Source: UBA3006 sp031401235 (GTDB lineage Bacteria; Actinomycetota; Acidimicrobiia; Acidimicrobiales; Ilumatobacteraceae). Taken from it: 64,000 nt of DNA. Shown here in pieces: positions 16,064 to 25,115 of the stretch (its first letter is position 1; every line of letters starts with the position of its first letter). Under the pieces are notes generated by a model that was given only the letters and a program-made list of their open reading frames with translations, ran no database searches and was not told where the DNA came from. A program made the position numbers and the translations under genes. The stretch lies in NCBI GenBank assembly GCA_031401235.1, contig JANNRJ010000010.1, forward strand, positions 62,001 to 126,000, written 5' to 3'.

Positions 16064-17524
16064 ATGCAAATCGAACATGAACTGGCGGTGATGGCTGAGC
16101 AGGTTCAGGCCCGCGGTCGTCGAGGGGTGGCATGTGCGGCAGCACCCCTGGCAGCGCAAGCGGGAGCTCAAATGCTGCGCGACGGCGGCAATGCATACGA
16201 TGCAGCGGTGTCTATGGCACTTGCCGAAACCGTCCTGTTACCGCCAAAGTGTGGCCTCGGGGGAGATCTGGTGGCGTTGGTGTGGCATGCCAATGATTCG
16301 GCTCCACAAGCCCTTATCGCCGTTGGCGGAGCACCGGCAGGGCTGTCACAAGTTGCCAGATCCGGGGCTTGGTCAGATACGGGGCCAAATTCAGTGGGTC
16401 CGCCGGCCGCCCCCGCCGGATATTTGGCACTGGCAGCACGCGCATCCAAACCACTCGAAGTATTGGCGGCACCGGCGATTGAGTTCGCAACGAACGGATT
16501 TCCATGGGCGGCAGTATGCAATGACCTCTCGCATCAAGCCCGTGCATTGGTGGCATCCCAGGAATCGACAGGGACGGAGTATTTCCCTGGTGGCGAACCG
16601 ATCTCAACGGGCACGATTGTTAAGTTGCCTAAACTTGCTGAAGCGTTGTTTCAGTTCGTAGCGGACCCTGAGAACTTCTTGAATGGTCGGGTCGGACTTG
16701 CCATCCTTAACGCCGTGCAATCGCGAGGTGGCGTTTTGGATCGCGACGACTTTGTTCATGCTCGGGCTGAGTGGATGCCAACGATGTCCCGTTCGGTGCA
16801 CGGCAGCACGATGTGGGCAACACCTGCACCTACTTTTGGTGCAACATTGTTAGACGCAGTTGAGGCAATGCTCGATCCTCAATCACTCATTGATCAATAC
16901 CGGGGATTCATGGCTGCACTCGCCACAAATCGTGAATCTCTCGGCGATGGTGGAGGCACGTCGATGGTGAGCGCGGCCGACAGCGACGGGACTGCCGTCG
17001 TCGTCATTCACTCCAATTCCTACCCGCGTTTTGGCAGCGGCATCATCGTGCCTGAGTACTCGCTCGTATTAGCTAACCGCGCTGGCCGCGGATTCAACAC
17101 CAATCCGAGTCATCCGAACTTTCCAATCGCGGGGCGTCGACCAGCTACAACCCTGCATGCATGGGCCCTGCAAGGCAATGGATTAGACGGCCACCGGTTC
17201 GTAGGGGGAACGCCGGGCGGGGCAAATCAGGTTCCGTGGAATCTCCAAACAGTCGCTCAATTGTTGGATGGAGAATGTGAGCCGGGTGTCGTCGTTACGT
17301 CCCCACGCTGGGAATGGCTACCTGACGACGACGGTGTTCGGATTGAGCCTGGTTTTGCCGAAGATCGGATCCAACCGCTCCGTGAAGCTACTCCCCGTGC
17401 GCTCGGTACAAAACGATGGGGGATGAAATCGGCGCAGCAGGTTATACGTCTCCCGCGTACGGATTCAGACGCATTTGTTGCGGCGGCAGATCCGCGCACC
17501 GTTGGATTAGCACTGGGGGTGTAA
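16064..17524 (+). CDS. Gamma-glutamyltransferase family enzyme (Ntn-hydrolase)
   Basis: A 486-residue protein with no signal peptide. GGNAYDAAVSMALAE and CGLGGDLVALV near the N-terminus, and GGTPGGANQVPWN near the C-terminus, are hallmarks of the gamma-glutamyltranspeptidase family. GDGGGTSMVSAAD holds Thr299, the expected autoprocessing point and nucleophile, so a two-subunit mature enzyme is likely. It may hydrolyse or transfer a gamma-glutamyl or related amide; cytoplasmic location and lineage resemble the catabolic members rather than glutathione-degrading periplasmic ones. Start ATG 16064 follows the operator palindrome by 11 bases, with only a weak Shine-Dalgarno. Confidence 0.88.
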   Translation: MQIEHELAVMAEQVQARGRRGVACAAAPLAAQAGAQMLRDGGNAYDAAVSMALAETVLLPPKCGLGGDLVALVWHANDSAPQALIAVGGAPAGLSQVARSGAWSDTGPNSVGPPAAPAGYLALAARASKPLEVLAAPAIEFATNGFPWAAVCNDLSHQARALVASQESTGTEYFPGGEPISTGTIVKLPKLAEALFQFVADPENFLNGRVGLAILNAVQSRGGVLDRDDFVHARAEWMPTMSRSVHGSTMWATPAPTFGATLLDAVEAMLDPQSLIDQYRGFMAALATNRESLGDGGGTSMVSAADSDGTAVVVIHSNSYPRFGSGIIVPEYSLVLANRAGRGFNTNPSHPNFPIAGRRPATTLHAWALQGNGLDGHRFVGGTPGGANQVPWNLQTVAQLLDGECEPGVVVTSPRWEWLPDDDGVRIEPGFAEDRIQPLREATPRALGTKRWGMKSAQQVIRLPRTDSDAFVAAADPRTVGLALGV

Positions 17525-17527
17525 CAC

Positions 17528-17827
17528 ATGACGGCCTATGCAATTTTTGAAGTGAGCCCGAATAGCAAAGCGACACCGGAGCAGAAACGCAACTACGAAC
17601 TGTACAAATCGCGCGTTCCCGAGATCATTGCCAATCATGGTGGTCGGTATCTGGTGCGTGGAGGTACCGGCCTTGGTCTAAACGGTTCAACTCCAGCGCC
17701 ACGCTGGCATTTAATTGAATTTCCAAGTTCTGAGCATGTTGCGAAATTCTGGAATTCCGAGGAGTATTTGGCAATTAAGCATCTGCGCGAAGGTGCGGCG
17801 ACCGTCCGCGTAGTAGTGGTGAGTTAG
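17528..17827 (+). CDS. DUF1330 (dimeric alpha-beta barrel) protein
   Basis: A 99-residue protein of the DUF1330 family: YELYKSRVPEIIANHGGRYLVRGG and the segment LIEFPSSEHVAKFWNSEEY are typical. The fold is a ferredoxin-like dimeric barrel; biochemical function is unsettled, and members often sit in degradation clusters. It starts 3 bases after the gamma-glutamyltransferase-like gene and is surely in its operon. The last bases overlap the convergent MFS gene. Confidence 0.9.
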   Translation: MTAYAIFEVSPNSKATPEQKRNYELYKSRVPEIIANHGGRYLVRGGTGLGLNGSTPAPRWHLIEFPSSEHVAKFWNSEEYLAIKHLREGAATVRVVVVS

Positions 17828-18981
17828 GCGCGTTCGCGACAGATCCATAACAGGCTCGCCGGCAACACCATGGCAATAGCAAGCACAGGTTTTAGTCCAA
17901 ATCTTTCACCGCCGACACCGATGAGCACGCCCGCAACTGCACCGACTGCAATTTGCAACGAACGGAATGCCCCTAGTGCGATACCGTCTCCGCCAAATCG
18001 GTTAACTGCAAGCATGTTGGCAATTGGACCAAGGGATGAAACTACTCCAGCAAAGACTGCAGCAGCAATGTACGTAATTATTCCCGGCGGAGCGAGGACC
18101 CACATAAGTCCCATCGCCACTAGCACGATGCCGGTGTAGCGCGCGCTTGCGTGCGGTCCGATGCGATCAGATCCACTTCCGGAAACGAGTTTGGCAACGA
18201 TTGAGATCAGTCGACCGACACCAAGGATTGTTGCGGCTTGCGCAGTCGAGATATCCCATTGCTGAACTGCATAGGTTGTGAGAAACGAAATACTGCCGTA
18301 TTGACACATCGTTCCCACGGCACCAACTGCTGTTGCGGTACTCAGACTTTTGCGCAACGAGGCAACCCCGCCACCAGTGATCGGGGGAGGTGGAGGAATG
18401 CGACTGTTCAGCGCGGCGAGCACGCCGAAAGCGCTGAGACACGCCGAGATACCAAAGGCGTAGCGCCATCCTACGATTGAACCGATGGCACCGAGACCAG
18501 CGGCAAAGGCGAGTCCAAGGGAGTACGCGACTCCATAGAGGCCCATCGCGTAACCACGTCGCGACGATCCGGCTGCGATTCCCGCGCTTTGCAGACCAGC
18601 GGGAAAGAACAGGCCGGCGCCACCGCCGAGGAGAACTTGAGCGATTACCAATTGGGGAAATGCATTTGCGGTAGCTGCGAGCAACGCACCGAGCGCACTT
18701 GTGGTCGCGGCTGTCACGATCATGCGCTGAGCACCGAATCGCCTGAGCAAGAGACCTCCGACCAGATTCATAATTGCGATACTGATAGCAAGAATGCCAA
18801 AGGCAAGACCACCGTCGATCTCGCTCAGTCCAAATTCAGCAGCCGTTACCGGGAACACTGGACCGAGTGATTGCTCTCCCACAGTCGCTGCCACATAACT
18901 TGCGCAAATGAGACCAAAAGACCACCACTGTGGTCGATCACGGATTGCCGGTATTGGAACAGGGTCGGCAAATTGTTCCAT
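17824..18981 (-). CDS. MFS transporter of the catabolic island
   Basis: A roughly 385-residue major facilitator with twelve hydrophobic segments and the loop LLLRRFGAQRM between helices 2 and 3. It belongs to the broad NarK/CynX-like anion-type branch by appearance, but the substrate is unknown. I start at ATG 18979-18981 (MEQFADPVP); an upstream ATG at 18999 would place the operator inside the gene. Its control region is shared with the divergent cyclodeaminase-like gene and contains a GTATAC site, so it probably carries the island's substrate or product. Confidence 0.85.
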   Translation of the reverse strand: MEQFADPVPIPAIRDRPQWWSFGLICASYVAATVGEQSLGPVFPVTAAEFGLSEIDGGLAFGILAISIAIMNLVGGLLLRRFGAQRMIVTAATTSALGALLAATANAFPQLVIAQVLLGGGAGLFFPAGLQSAGIAAGSSRRGYAMGLYGVAYSLGLAFAAGLGAIGSIVGWRYAFGISACLSAFGVLAALNSRIPPPPPITGGGVASLRKSLSTATAVGAVGTMCQYGSISFLTTYAVQQWDISTAQAATILGVGRLISIVAKLVSGSGSDRIGPHASARYTGIVLVAMGLMWVLAPPGIITYIAAAVFAGVVSSLGPIANMLAVNRFGGDGIALGAFRSLQIAVGAVAGVLIGVGGERFGLKPVLAIAMVLPASLLWICRERA

Positions 18982-18982
18982 T

Positions 18983-18992
18983 TCGTATACAG
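18983..18992. promoter_or_regulatory. GTATAC-core site between MFS and cyclodeaminase genes (site 2)
   Basis: TCGTATACAG shares the eight central-to-left positions of the island's operator-like sites less well than the others, but has the intact GTATAC core and lies directly upstream of the MFS start in a divergent control region of about 60 bases. Confidence 0.45.
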
Positions 18993-19041
18993 TATGCAAC
19001 GCAATACATCATTCGACGAATTGGTAATTCGAAGGAGCCAG

Positions 19042-19986
19042 GTGGCCGCAGTACATCTAGACGACGCGACCGTGAGTAGCCTGCTCGACCTGCCGTCGGT
19101 CCACCGCGTTGTACACGAAGCATTTATTGCCTTGGGCAATGGCAAGGCCGCTAGTACCCAGCGGGTTCGCGCATCTGCGGTTGGTATAACGGCCTCGGCG
19201 ATGGCAGCGGTCGTCCCCCCTTACACGGGAGGCAAGGTGTATATAACGAAAAGCGGTGTTTTCACATTCGTCAATGTGCTGTTTGACATGGCTGGGAATT
19301 TCCTGTGCACGTTGGATGGCGATGTACTCACTCGATTTCGAACTCCAGTGCTGTGTCAAGTCGCGATCGATTACCTTTCCCCAACAACAGTGAATGTCGC
19401 CGCACTTGTGGGAGCAGGTCGTCAGGGGAAGTATCACCTCGAAATGCTTGCGGTCAGATTTCCCGATATCGATGTCATTCGGGTGGCAGACGTAAAAATG
19501 GAGTCAGCTGAGACACTTGTTGCTCATGCCAAGTCGCTTGGAATTCGTGCCGCCATCGCCGCAACTCCAGCAGAAGCAGTACGCGGTGCGCAGGTGGTTG
19601 TGACCGTCACACCTTCCACCAGTCCATTGTTTGAAAGTAACGACATTGCCGATGATGCACTGATATGCGCAGTTGGTGCAACCAAATACGACCGATGTGA
19701 AATTCCCTCCAAGTTGGTACAGCGCTCGACCGCAGTCGTGTGCGACGACGTGACCGGTGCGCAAGTGGAATGCGGGGATCTGATCCAAGCTGCGAGGGTA
19801 GGCAGGTTCGACTGGTCGCGAGCAATTGAACTATCCGACGTTGCGGCCGGCAAAGTGCTCGTCGAACGAAACTCCGGCGCGCCGATCCTATTTGAAACCC
19901 AAGGCGTAGCGTTGCAGGATATTGCAGCCGCCGGTCTGGCCTGGGAACGATACCAACAGAGAGAAAGGAACAAAAATGCTCGATAA
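19042..19986 (+). CDS. Ornithine cyclodeaminase / mu-crystallin family protein
   Basis: A 314-residue NAD(P)-binding protein. VYITKSG supplies the conserved Lys region and LVGAGRQGKYHLEML is the dinucleotide-binding loop; FRTPVLCQVAID resembles the usual R-T-A/G segment. Family members are cyclodeaminases, ketimine reductases or N-methyl/alkyl amino-acid dehydrogenases. GTG at 19042 with AAGGAG just upstream is chosen; the frame is open further up through the MFS promoter, which is unlikely to be coding. The gene's end overlaps the next start by 11 bases. The specific reaction is unknown. Confidence 0.85.
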   Translation: MAAVHLDDATVSSLLDLPSVHRVVHEAFIALGNGKAASTQRVRASAVGITASAMAAVVPPYTGGKVYITKSGVFTFVNVLFDMAGNFLCTLDGDVLTRFRTPVLCQVAIDYLSPTTVNVAALVGAGRQGKYHLEMLAVRFPDIDVIRVADVKMESAETLVAHAKSLGIRAAIAATPAEAVRGAQVVVTVTPSTSPLFESNDIADDALICAVGATKYDRCEIPSKLVQRSTAVVCDDVTGAQVECGDLIQAARVGRFDWSRAIELSDVAAGKVLVERNSGAPILFETQGVALQDIAAAGLAWERYQQRERNKNAR

Positions 19987-20449
19987 ACGAACACTGTCGA
20001 TGGAGGAAGCCGACCTCATAGTCGATGCGGCGCTGTCAAAGGCCAAGGAATTGGGAGTTGGTTCGGTAATCTGCGTGACCGATTCGAGCGGATGGCCGAT
20101 TGTCATCAAGCGTCCAGACACCGGCAAACCAACAAGCGTCGAGATCGCAATCAACAAGGCATTTACCGCCGCTTGCCATCGTCGTCCGACTCACACCTAC
20201 ACGAACGCCCAACCAGGACAGGAAGCATTCGGCATTATGAACATGCATGGGGGTCGATTCGCAATTTTCGTTGGCGGATGGCCAATCGAAGTTGATGGCG
20301 AAGTAGTCGGTGGAATCGGTGTATCTGGTGGACACACCAAGGACGACATTGCCTGCTGCAAGGCTGGCATCACAGCGTTTCTCGATTCACTGGGTAAGAA
20401 GTCCGACTTTTCCAAATGGGACAACTGGCAACCGCCAGTTGCTACGTAG
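19976..20449 (+). CDS. GlcG/HbpS-like (DUF336) protein
   Basis: A 157-residue protein with the GlcG/HbpS fold: SMEEADLIVDAALSKAKELG at the start, VTDSSGWPIVIKRPD, then AFGIMNMHGGRFAIFVGGWPI and VGGIGVSGG. Some members bind haem, others accompany glycolate or diol utilisation operons and may bind small ligands. A good AAGGA Shine-Dalgarno precedes ATG 19976, which overlaps the end of the cyclodeaminase-like gene. It is probably cytoplasmic as no signal peptide is seen. Confidence 0.88.
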   Translation: MLDKRTLSMEEADLIVDAALSKAKELGVGSVICVTDSSGWPIVIKRPDTGKPTSVEIAINKAFTAACHRRPTHTYTNAQPGQEAFGIMNMHGGRFAIFVGGWPIEVDGEVVGGIGVSGGHTKDDIACCKAGITAFLDSLGKKSDFSKWDNWQPPVAT

Positions 20450-20460
20450 AGAAAATTGTC

Positions 20461-21909
20461 GTGACGACGAACGAGGTGCTTAATCGCATCGGTGGGTCCC
20501 GCGTTCCAGCAGTCGGCGACTCGACTTTCGAGCGCCGCAACCCAGCCGATCGGCGTGATGTGGTGACGCTGGCGCCGAATAGCGACGAGCGAGACGTTCG
20601 CCTAGCGGTGGATGCCGCAACCGAGGCGTCAGGAGTTTGGAAGCGCACCACGCCAACGCTGCGCGCAGAAATTCTCGCCAAAGCGGCACGAATGTTGCAA
20701 GACAAGAACGAAGTTCTTGTCAACGATATGGTGCGCGAGCAGGGCAAACTTCTGGTAGATGCTCGTAACGAGTGTTCGCGCACTCCTCGCAATCTTGAAC
20801 TGTACGCCGGCGAAGCATACCGACTGACTGGAACGACATTTCCAAGTGATGACACTCCGTTGGTGTATTCCGTGCTGGACCCCGTTGGAGTAGTAGGTGT
20901 AATTACGCCTTGGAATTTCCCACTCAATTTGGCCAGTCGAAAAATTGGTCCAGCATTGGCGGCTGGAAATACCGTCGTATTCAAGCCGTCACCAATGGCG
21001 CCATTGTTGGGTGATCATCTGGCCGCAGCATTCGAGGAAGCTGGGCTTCCGGCCGGAGTACTTAATGTTGTACACGGGGTTTCGGCTGGGGCGCCACTTG
21101 TGGCCGACGTGCGTGTTGGCGCCGTTACTTTTACGGGTTCGAATGCCACCGGGGCAAAAATTCACAGTGTCATGGGCATCGGTCGTCGCGTTCAACTTGA
21201 ACTTGGTGGCAAGAACCCAGTCGTCGTTCTTGCGGATGCCGATCCGGCGACAGCCGCGACCGTGATAGCTCGATCTAGTTTTGCATTGGCCGGACAAGCA
21301 TGCACGGGTGCGGGACGGATACTCGTGGATCGCCTCATTTTTGATGATGTTTTGCAGCGAGTTATTGAATTGGCCCGCGCCTATGTTCTCGGAGTTGGCA
21401 CTAATGCATTAGCCACCATGGGTCCGCTCGTGGACCAAGTAGCCATCGAATCGATGGAGGCTGCCATTTCCCGCGCCACCACGGACGGAGCGACAATTGC
21501 TATCGGGGGTGCGCGTGATGTCAAGAATGAACTTGTACACGGCAATTTTTTTCCGCCCACGATAATTACAAATGTGAACCGGTCGGCATGGGTATCATGC
21601 AACGAAGTCTTTGGTCCCGTCGTCACATTTGAAGTTGTCGACGGAATCAACGACGCAATTGAGTCGGCCAACTCGGTTCGGTTTGGACTGTCGGCGGCGG
21701 TATGTACACGCGATCTGAAATCCGCGCAACAGTGTGCTGCCGAGATTCAAGCGGGCATGGTTCGCATCAATCGACCCACAGTGGGTGCGGCCTTCAATGC
21801 TCCATTTGGTGGAATTAAACAATCAGGTACCGGTACACACAAGGAGCAGCTCGGGCCCACAGTTATGGACTTCTACACGGTGATGCGGACCGTCTGGCTC
21901 GGCAATTAG
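20461..21909 (+). CDS. NAD(P)-dependent aldehyde dehydrogenase
   Basis: A 482-residue aldehyde dehydrogenase. ITPWNFPLNLASRKIGPALA and VFKPSPMAP form the cofactor site, FTGSNATG is the nucleotide-binding turn, LELGGKNPVVV contains the general-base Glu, GQACTGAGR the catalytic Cys, and EVFGPVVTFE the second conserved acidic motif. It oxidises some aldehyde to the acid, presumably an intermediate of the island's pathway. I choose GTG 20461, 11 bases after the GlcG-like stop. Confidence 0.93.
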   Translation: MTTNEVLNRIGGSRVPAVGDSTFERRNPADRRDVVTLAPNSDERDVRLAVDAATEASGVWKRTTPTLRAEILAKAARMLQDKNEVLVNDMVREQGKLLVDARNECSRTPRNLELYAGEAYRLTGTTFPSDDTPLVYSVLDPVGVVGVITPWNFPLNLASRKIGPALAAGNTVVFKPSPMAPLLGDHLAAAFEEAGLPAGVLNVVHGVSAGAPLVADVRVGAVTFTGSNATGAKIHSVMGIGRRVQLELGGKNPVVVLADADPATAATVIARSSFALAGQACTGAGRILVDRLIFDDVLQRVIELARAYVLGVGTNALATMGPLVDQVAIESMEAAISRATTDGATIAIGGARDVKNELVHGNFFPPTIITNVNRSAWVSCNEVFGPVVTFEVVDGINDAIESANSVRFGLSAAVCTRDLKSAQQCAAEIQAGMVRINRPTVGAAFNAPFGGIKQSGTGTHKEQLGPTVMDFYTVMRTVWLGN

Positions 21910-21918
21910 GAACTAGAC

Positions 21919-22686
21919 GTGGATCTTAAACTGGCTGGATCACGCGCCCTCGTATTCGGTTCGTCCTCGGGACTTGGACGAGAACTTGCCGCGGTTTTAT
22001 CAGAGGAAGGTGCACGGGTGATCGTCACAAGTCGGGATCGGCAACGCGCTGAGAAGGCCTGTCTCGCCGTGCGTGGAGAAGGCGTTGCAGTCGGCGACCT
22101 CACACAACCGGGCGATGCCAGCCAGATGGTGGTGAAAGCAGCCACGCAACTCGGAGGACTTGACATCGTGGTAATCAACACCGGTGGTGGAAAACCTGGT
22201 GGCATCTTGAAAACCGATGGATTTGACGATGCTGCCTATCAATCGATGCTCAGGCCAGTGCTCGACATTTCGCGAACCTCGGCCGCGTACTTGAAGGCAG
22301 GGAGAAATTCTCGGCTGGTCATGCTCACGGCTAGGTCGGTGGTGGAGGCAACCGTTGAACTTGCGTTGTCTTCGGTGCTCCGTAGCGGTGTCGCCGCCGC
22401 CGCGCGTTCATTGGCACTCGAACTAGCACCAGAGGTCAACGTCAATGTCATCGTGACCGGTCAATTTGCTACACCAGCCCTAGATCGCTTTGAACAATCA
22501 CTAGCCGCTGAGTCTGGTACCGATGTGGCCAAGATTCACCAGACCCACATCGCAAATATTCCATTGGGGCGAGTAGGGACGGCACGTGAGTTTGCTGATG
22601 TTGTTGCCTTCATCTGCTCGCCGCGGGCGAGTTTCGTCACCGGGACTGTGATCAGAATCGATGGGGGCGCTGTCCGCGGATTCTGA
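21919..22686 (+). CDS. SDR-family protein lacking the catalytic Tyr-x3-Lys
   Basis: A 255-residue short-chain dehydrogenase-like protein. The nucleotide-binding loop VFGSSSGLGREL is intact and the C-terminal IRIDGGAVRGF is normal. The active-site region reads ELALSSVLRSGVAA, without the Tyr-x3-Lys pair, and the usual NNAG is replaced by NTGGG. A subfamily with this altered site exists; whether it is catalytic is not known. GTG at 21919 has AGGA upstream, 9 bases after the aldehyde dehydrogenase stop, so it ends this operon. Confidence 0.88.
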   Translation: MDLKLAGSRALVFGSSSGLGRELAAVLSEEGARVIVTSRDRQRAEKACLAVRGEGVAVGDLTQPGDASQMVVKAATQLGGLDIVVINTGGGKPGGILKTDGFDDAAYQSMLRPVLDISRTSAAYLKAGRNSRLVMLTARSVVEATVELALSSVLRSGVAAAARSLALELAPEVNVNVIVTGQFATPALDRFEQSLAAESGTDVAKIHQTHIANIPLGRVGTAREFADVVAFICSPRASFVTGTVIRIDGGAVRGF

Positions 22687-22697
22687 TCTAAACAGAG

Positions 22698-23384
22698 TTA
22701 ACTAGCTGGCGACTGGTATGCCACCCAAGCTCGAGTGATGTGATCGTGTGCCGCAAGCATTGCACGTTCGGGGTCATGGTCGGCGATGGCCGTAACAATT
22801 TGAAAATGTTCTTCCCACGATTGAGTGGATCGCTGAATGATCCGGCGAGCGTAAACCCACTCAATAATTTTGGATAATCGGTGGAGAGTTTCAACGAGGA
22901 ATTCGTTGCCTGCCGCCGTGGCCAGCAAATTGTGGAAGCGCGTGTTGAGCAAGGGAAGTTCGTTGAGATTGCCACTCTGGGCAGTGCGCATTCCTTGCTC
23001 AACTGCACTGCGCAAATCGGCAAGTTGTTCCTCGGTCCGCCGCTGGGCAGCAAGTGCAGCGACGAGTCCTTCCAATGATTTGCGGATCTCAAACAAATCG
23101 TCGGCCTGTTTACCACTGAAAATCGCAACACGAGTACCGCGGCGTGGTTCGATTTCGACAAACCCTTCTGTTGCCAAAACCAGGAGTGCCTCTCGGACCA
23201 TCCCCCTTGACACCTCAAATTCTTCTGCCAGGTCATCGGCAATCAGGCGGAGTCCAGGTTCAAATTCTCCCGCCACAATGAGTTCCCGAAGTCTGTCGGT
23301 GACGGTCCGGCCCAGCGATTGGTGAGACTGGCCAATCGCGTGCCAATGAAGGGTATTGGCGGGACTTGGCGAGGTTTCGGACAT
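22698..23384 (-). CDS. GntR-family regulator, FCD (FadR) type, 1
   Basis: A 228-residue regulator. The first 90 residues are a winged helix: ELIVAGEFEPGLRL, EEFEVSRGMVREALLVLATEG and EIEPRRGTRV. The rest is an all-helical FCD effector domain; its conserved histidines (FHNLL, EEHFQIV, HDHITRA) usually bind a metal and a carboxylate ligand. ATG 23384 is preceded by GGGGGAATC. It is transcribed away from the ABC importer operon, whose promoter contains a GTATAC site, and probably regulates it. Confidence 0.92.
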   Translation of the reverse strand: MSETSPSPANTLHWHAIGQSHQSLGRTVTDRLRELIVAGEFEPGLRLIADDLAEEFEVSRGMVREALLVLATEGFVEIEPRRGTRVAIFSGKQADDLFEIRKSLEGLVAALAAQRRTEEQLADLRSAVEQGMRTAQSGNLNELPLLNTRFHNLLATAAGNEFLVETLHRLSKIIEWVYARRIIQRSTQSWEEHFQIVTAIADHDPERAMLAAHDHITRAWVAYQSPAS

Positions 23385-23428
23385 GATTCCCCCATCCTTC
23401 CACACGGATTTGACCAGTTTTACAAATT

Positions 23429-23463
23429 TTGACTTGCGTTCGGCGATTGTTTATTGTATACAT
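23429..23463 (+). promoter_or_regulatory. Promoter of the peptide-type ABC operon with overlapping GntR-like operator (site 3)
   Basis: TTGACT (23429-23434) and TATTGT (23452-23457) are 17 bases apart, a plausible sigma-70 promoter. TTGTATACAT (23454-23463) overlaps the -10 region and contains the perfect 8-base palindrome TGTATACA, so a bound regulator would block transcription. Confidence 0.6.
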
Positions 23464-23469
23464 TCAGTG

Positions 23470-23490
23470 GGCAACTCATTCGGAGTTGCC
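23470..23490 (+). other. Perfect hairpin in the leader of the ABC operon
   Basis: GGCAACTC (23470-23477) pairs with GAGTTGCC (23483-23490) over a five-base loop, between the operator-like site and the Shine-Dalgarno of the binding-protein gene. It could stabilise the 5' end of the message or be a second protein site. Confidence 0.55.
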
Positions 23491-23516
23491 GGTATTACGT
23501 ATCAATAGGGGGAAAA

Positions 23517-25067
23517 ATGCGGAAACGCTTCAAAATTGGGTCGCTCCTTGTCGCGGTCGGTCTTGTTCTGGCTGCATGCGGTAGTGACAATTCTTCGTCC
23601 ACGGATGAAACCACCGGCGACACACCTGCCGACACAACCGTAGAGGCCGTACCCGTCGAAATCGTGATTGCGCTCGGGTCCGAGCCAACCAGTCTCGATC
23701 CGCAGCTAGTGGACGACGGTGGCGAACGTGCAATTAACGACAATATCTACGAAACGCTGTTGTCTCGTGAAGCCGATGGAAATCTCGGTGCCGGACTTGC
23801 AATTGATCTTCCAACTCGGATCGACGACGTTACGTGGGAGTTCAAACTCCGCGAAGGTGTCGCGTTCCATGATGGTTCGCCATTCAACGCGGACAGCGTG
23901 GTCGCCACGGTCGAGCGAATTGTGAAACTCGTTGCCGACGGCAAGACCCAGAATGACGGATTCTTCAAGAGTCTGACGGGTGCAACCAAGGTTGATGACA
24001 CCACAGTGCGGATCACCACGGCAGCAGCCGATGGCGTTCTTCCATCGCGAATGTATTGGCTGAAGATGCTTCCAGCATCGGCTAAGGACGTGGCAGATCT
24101 CTCCGACTCTTCCAATGGCACCGGACCGTTCAAGTTGGCTAGTCGCGATCTGGGCGTCAACATCGTGCTCGAGGCAAACACCGACTATTGGGGTGGCGCT
24201 CCAAGCATCTCTAAGGTGACATACGAGTTCATCGACGAGTCTGCGACTCGTTTGGCCGGTTTGAAGTCGGGCAAGTACGACGTCATCACTAACTTGGCGC
24301 CGCAAGATGCTGGCGAAGCTCCCGTGGTCGCAACAGCTCAGGGACAAGAGCATCCGGTGCTGATCCTTGATGCTGACCAAGGGATCACTTCCGACCTCAA
24401 AGTTCGTCAGGCGCTCAACTACGCCGTTGACAAGCAAGCAATTGCCGACAGTCTCTTTGGCGGCTATGCCGTCGTTGATGCCGGTCAATTGCTGAGTCCA
24501 TCGATTCTTGGATTCAATTCCGATTTGTCGGCGTATGAGTACGACGTTGACAAGGCCAAGGCACTTCTTGAAGAAGCAGGCGTCGTCGGCAAGGAGATCC
24601 AACTCGTCGGTGAGTCCGGTCGATGGTTGAAAGACAAGGAACTGCTCGAAGCAGTCGCCGGATATTGGACTGCGGCCGGTCTGAAGGTGAATCTGGAGAT
24701 ACTTGAATTCGGGGCGTACCTTGATGTGTTGTTCGATCGCGAAAACCGTGCCGATGTGGTGTACGTATCGTCGTCGAATGACATTCTTGATGCAGACCGA
24801 CAACTTTCCACCTACTACCAAGCAGGTGGTATCGGCTCGTCCAATACCAACGTGGATCTCAAGCAGTTAATCGATGACGGTCGTGCAGAACTCGACGCAA
24901 CGAAGCGCGGTGAGATCTACAATCAAGCCGTCAAGATTGCCTACGACGAGGCCTACTTCGTATGGTTGGTAAACAACCAGGACGTGTATGGGATCAGCGA
25001 TCGCTTAATTTGGTCGCCACGTGTTGATTCCAAGCTCCTGATCAAGGAGATGAGCGTCAATTCATAG
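23517..25067 (+). CDS. Solute-binding lipoprotein of a peptide/opine-type ABC importer (SBP family 5)
   Basis: A 516-residue extracytoplasmic binding protein. The signal peptide ends in VLAACGS, a lipobox whose Cys is lipidated, followed by a Ser/Thr/Asp-rich linker. EPTSLDPQLVDD, the FKLREGVAFHDGSPFNADSV segment and VRQALNYAVDKQAI are signatures of family 5 proteins, which bind peptides, nickel, opines or sugars. ATG 23517 follows a clear GGGGG Shine-Dalgarno. It heads an operon of two permeases and two ATPases. A weak inverted repeat (25069-25075 with 25086-25092) sits after the stop and may reduce downstream expression. Confidence 0.94.
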   Translation: MRKRFKIGSLLVAVGLVLAACGSDNSSSTDETTGDTPADTTVEAVPVEIVIALGSEPTSLDPQLVDDGGERAINDNIYETLLSREADGNLGAGLAIDLPTRIDDVTWEFKLREGVAFHDGSPFNADSVVATVERIVKLVADGKTQNDGFFKSLTGATKVDDTTVRITTAAADGVLPSRMYWLKMLPASAKDVADLSDSSNGTGPFKLASRDLGVNIVLEANTDYWGGAPSISKVTYEFIDESATRLAGLKSGKYDVITNLAPQDAGEAPVVATAQGQEHPVLILDADQGITSDLKVRQALNYAVDKQAIADSLFGGYAVVDAGQLLSPSILGFNSDLSAYEYDVDKAKALLEEAGVVGKEIQLVGESGRWLKDKELLEAVAGYWTAAGLKVNLEILEFGAYLDVLFDRENRADVVYVSSSNDILDADRQLSTYYQAGGIGSSNTNVDLKQLIDDGRAELDATKRGEIYNQAVKIAYDEAYFVWLVNNQDVYGISDRLIWSPRVDSKLLIKEMSVNS

Positions 25068-25115
25068 GTCCCATTATCCGTTAGGAATGGGAAAGTACTA
25101 AGAGCGGCAGGAGAG

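Noticed and set aside
15966..16196. 77-codon upstream extension of the diiron-protein gene
   Set aside because: It overlaps the divergent gamma-glutamyltransferase-like gene and its operator; ATG 15965 has a good Shine-Dalgarno and family similarity starts there.
25069..25092. Inverted repeat after the binding-protein gene as a terminator
   Set aside because: Seven-base stem with a ten-base loop and no T-run; at best it slows read-through within the operon.
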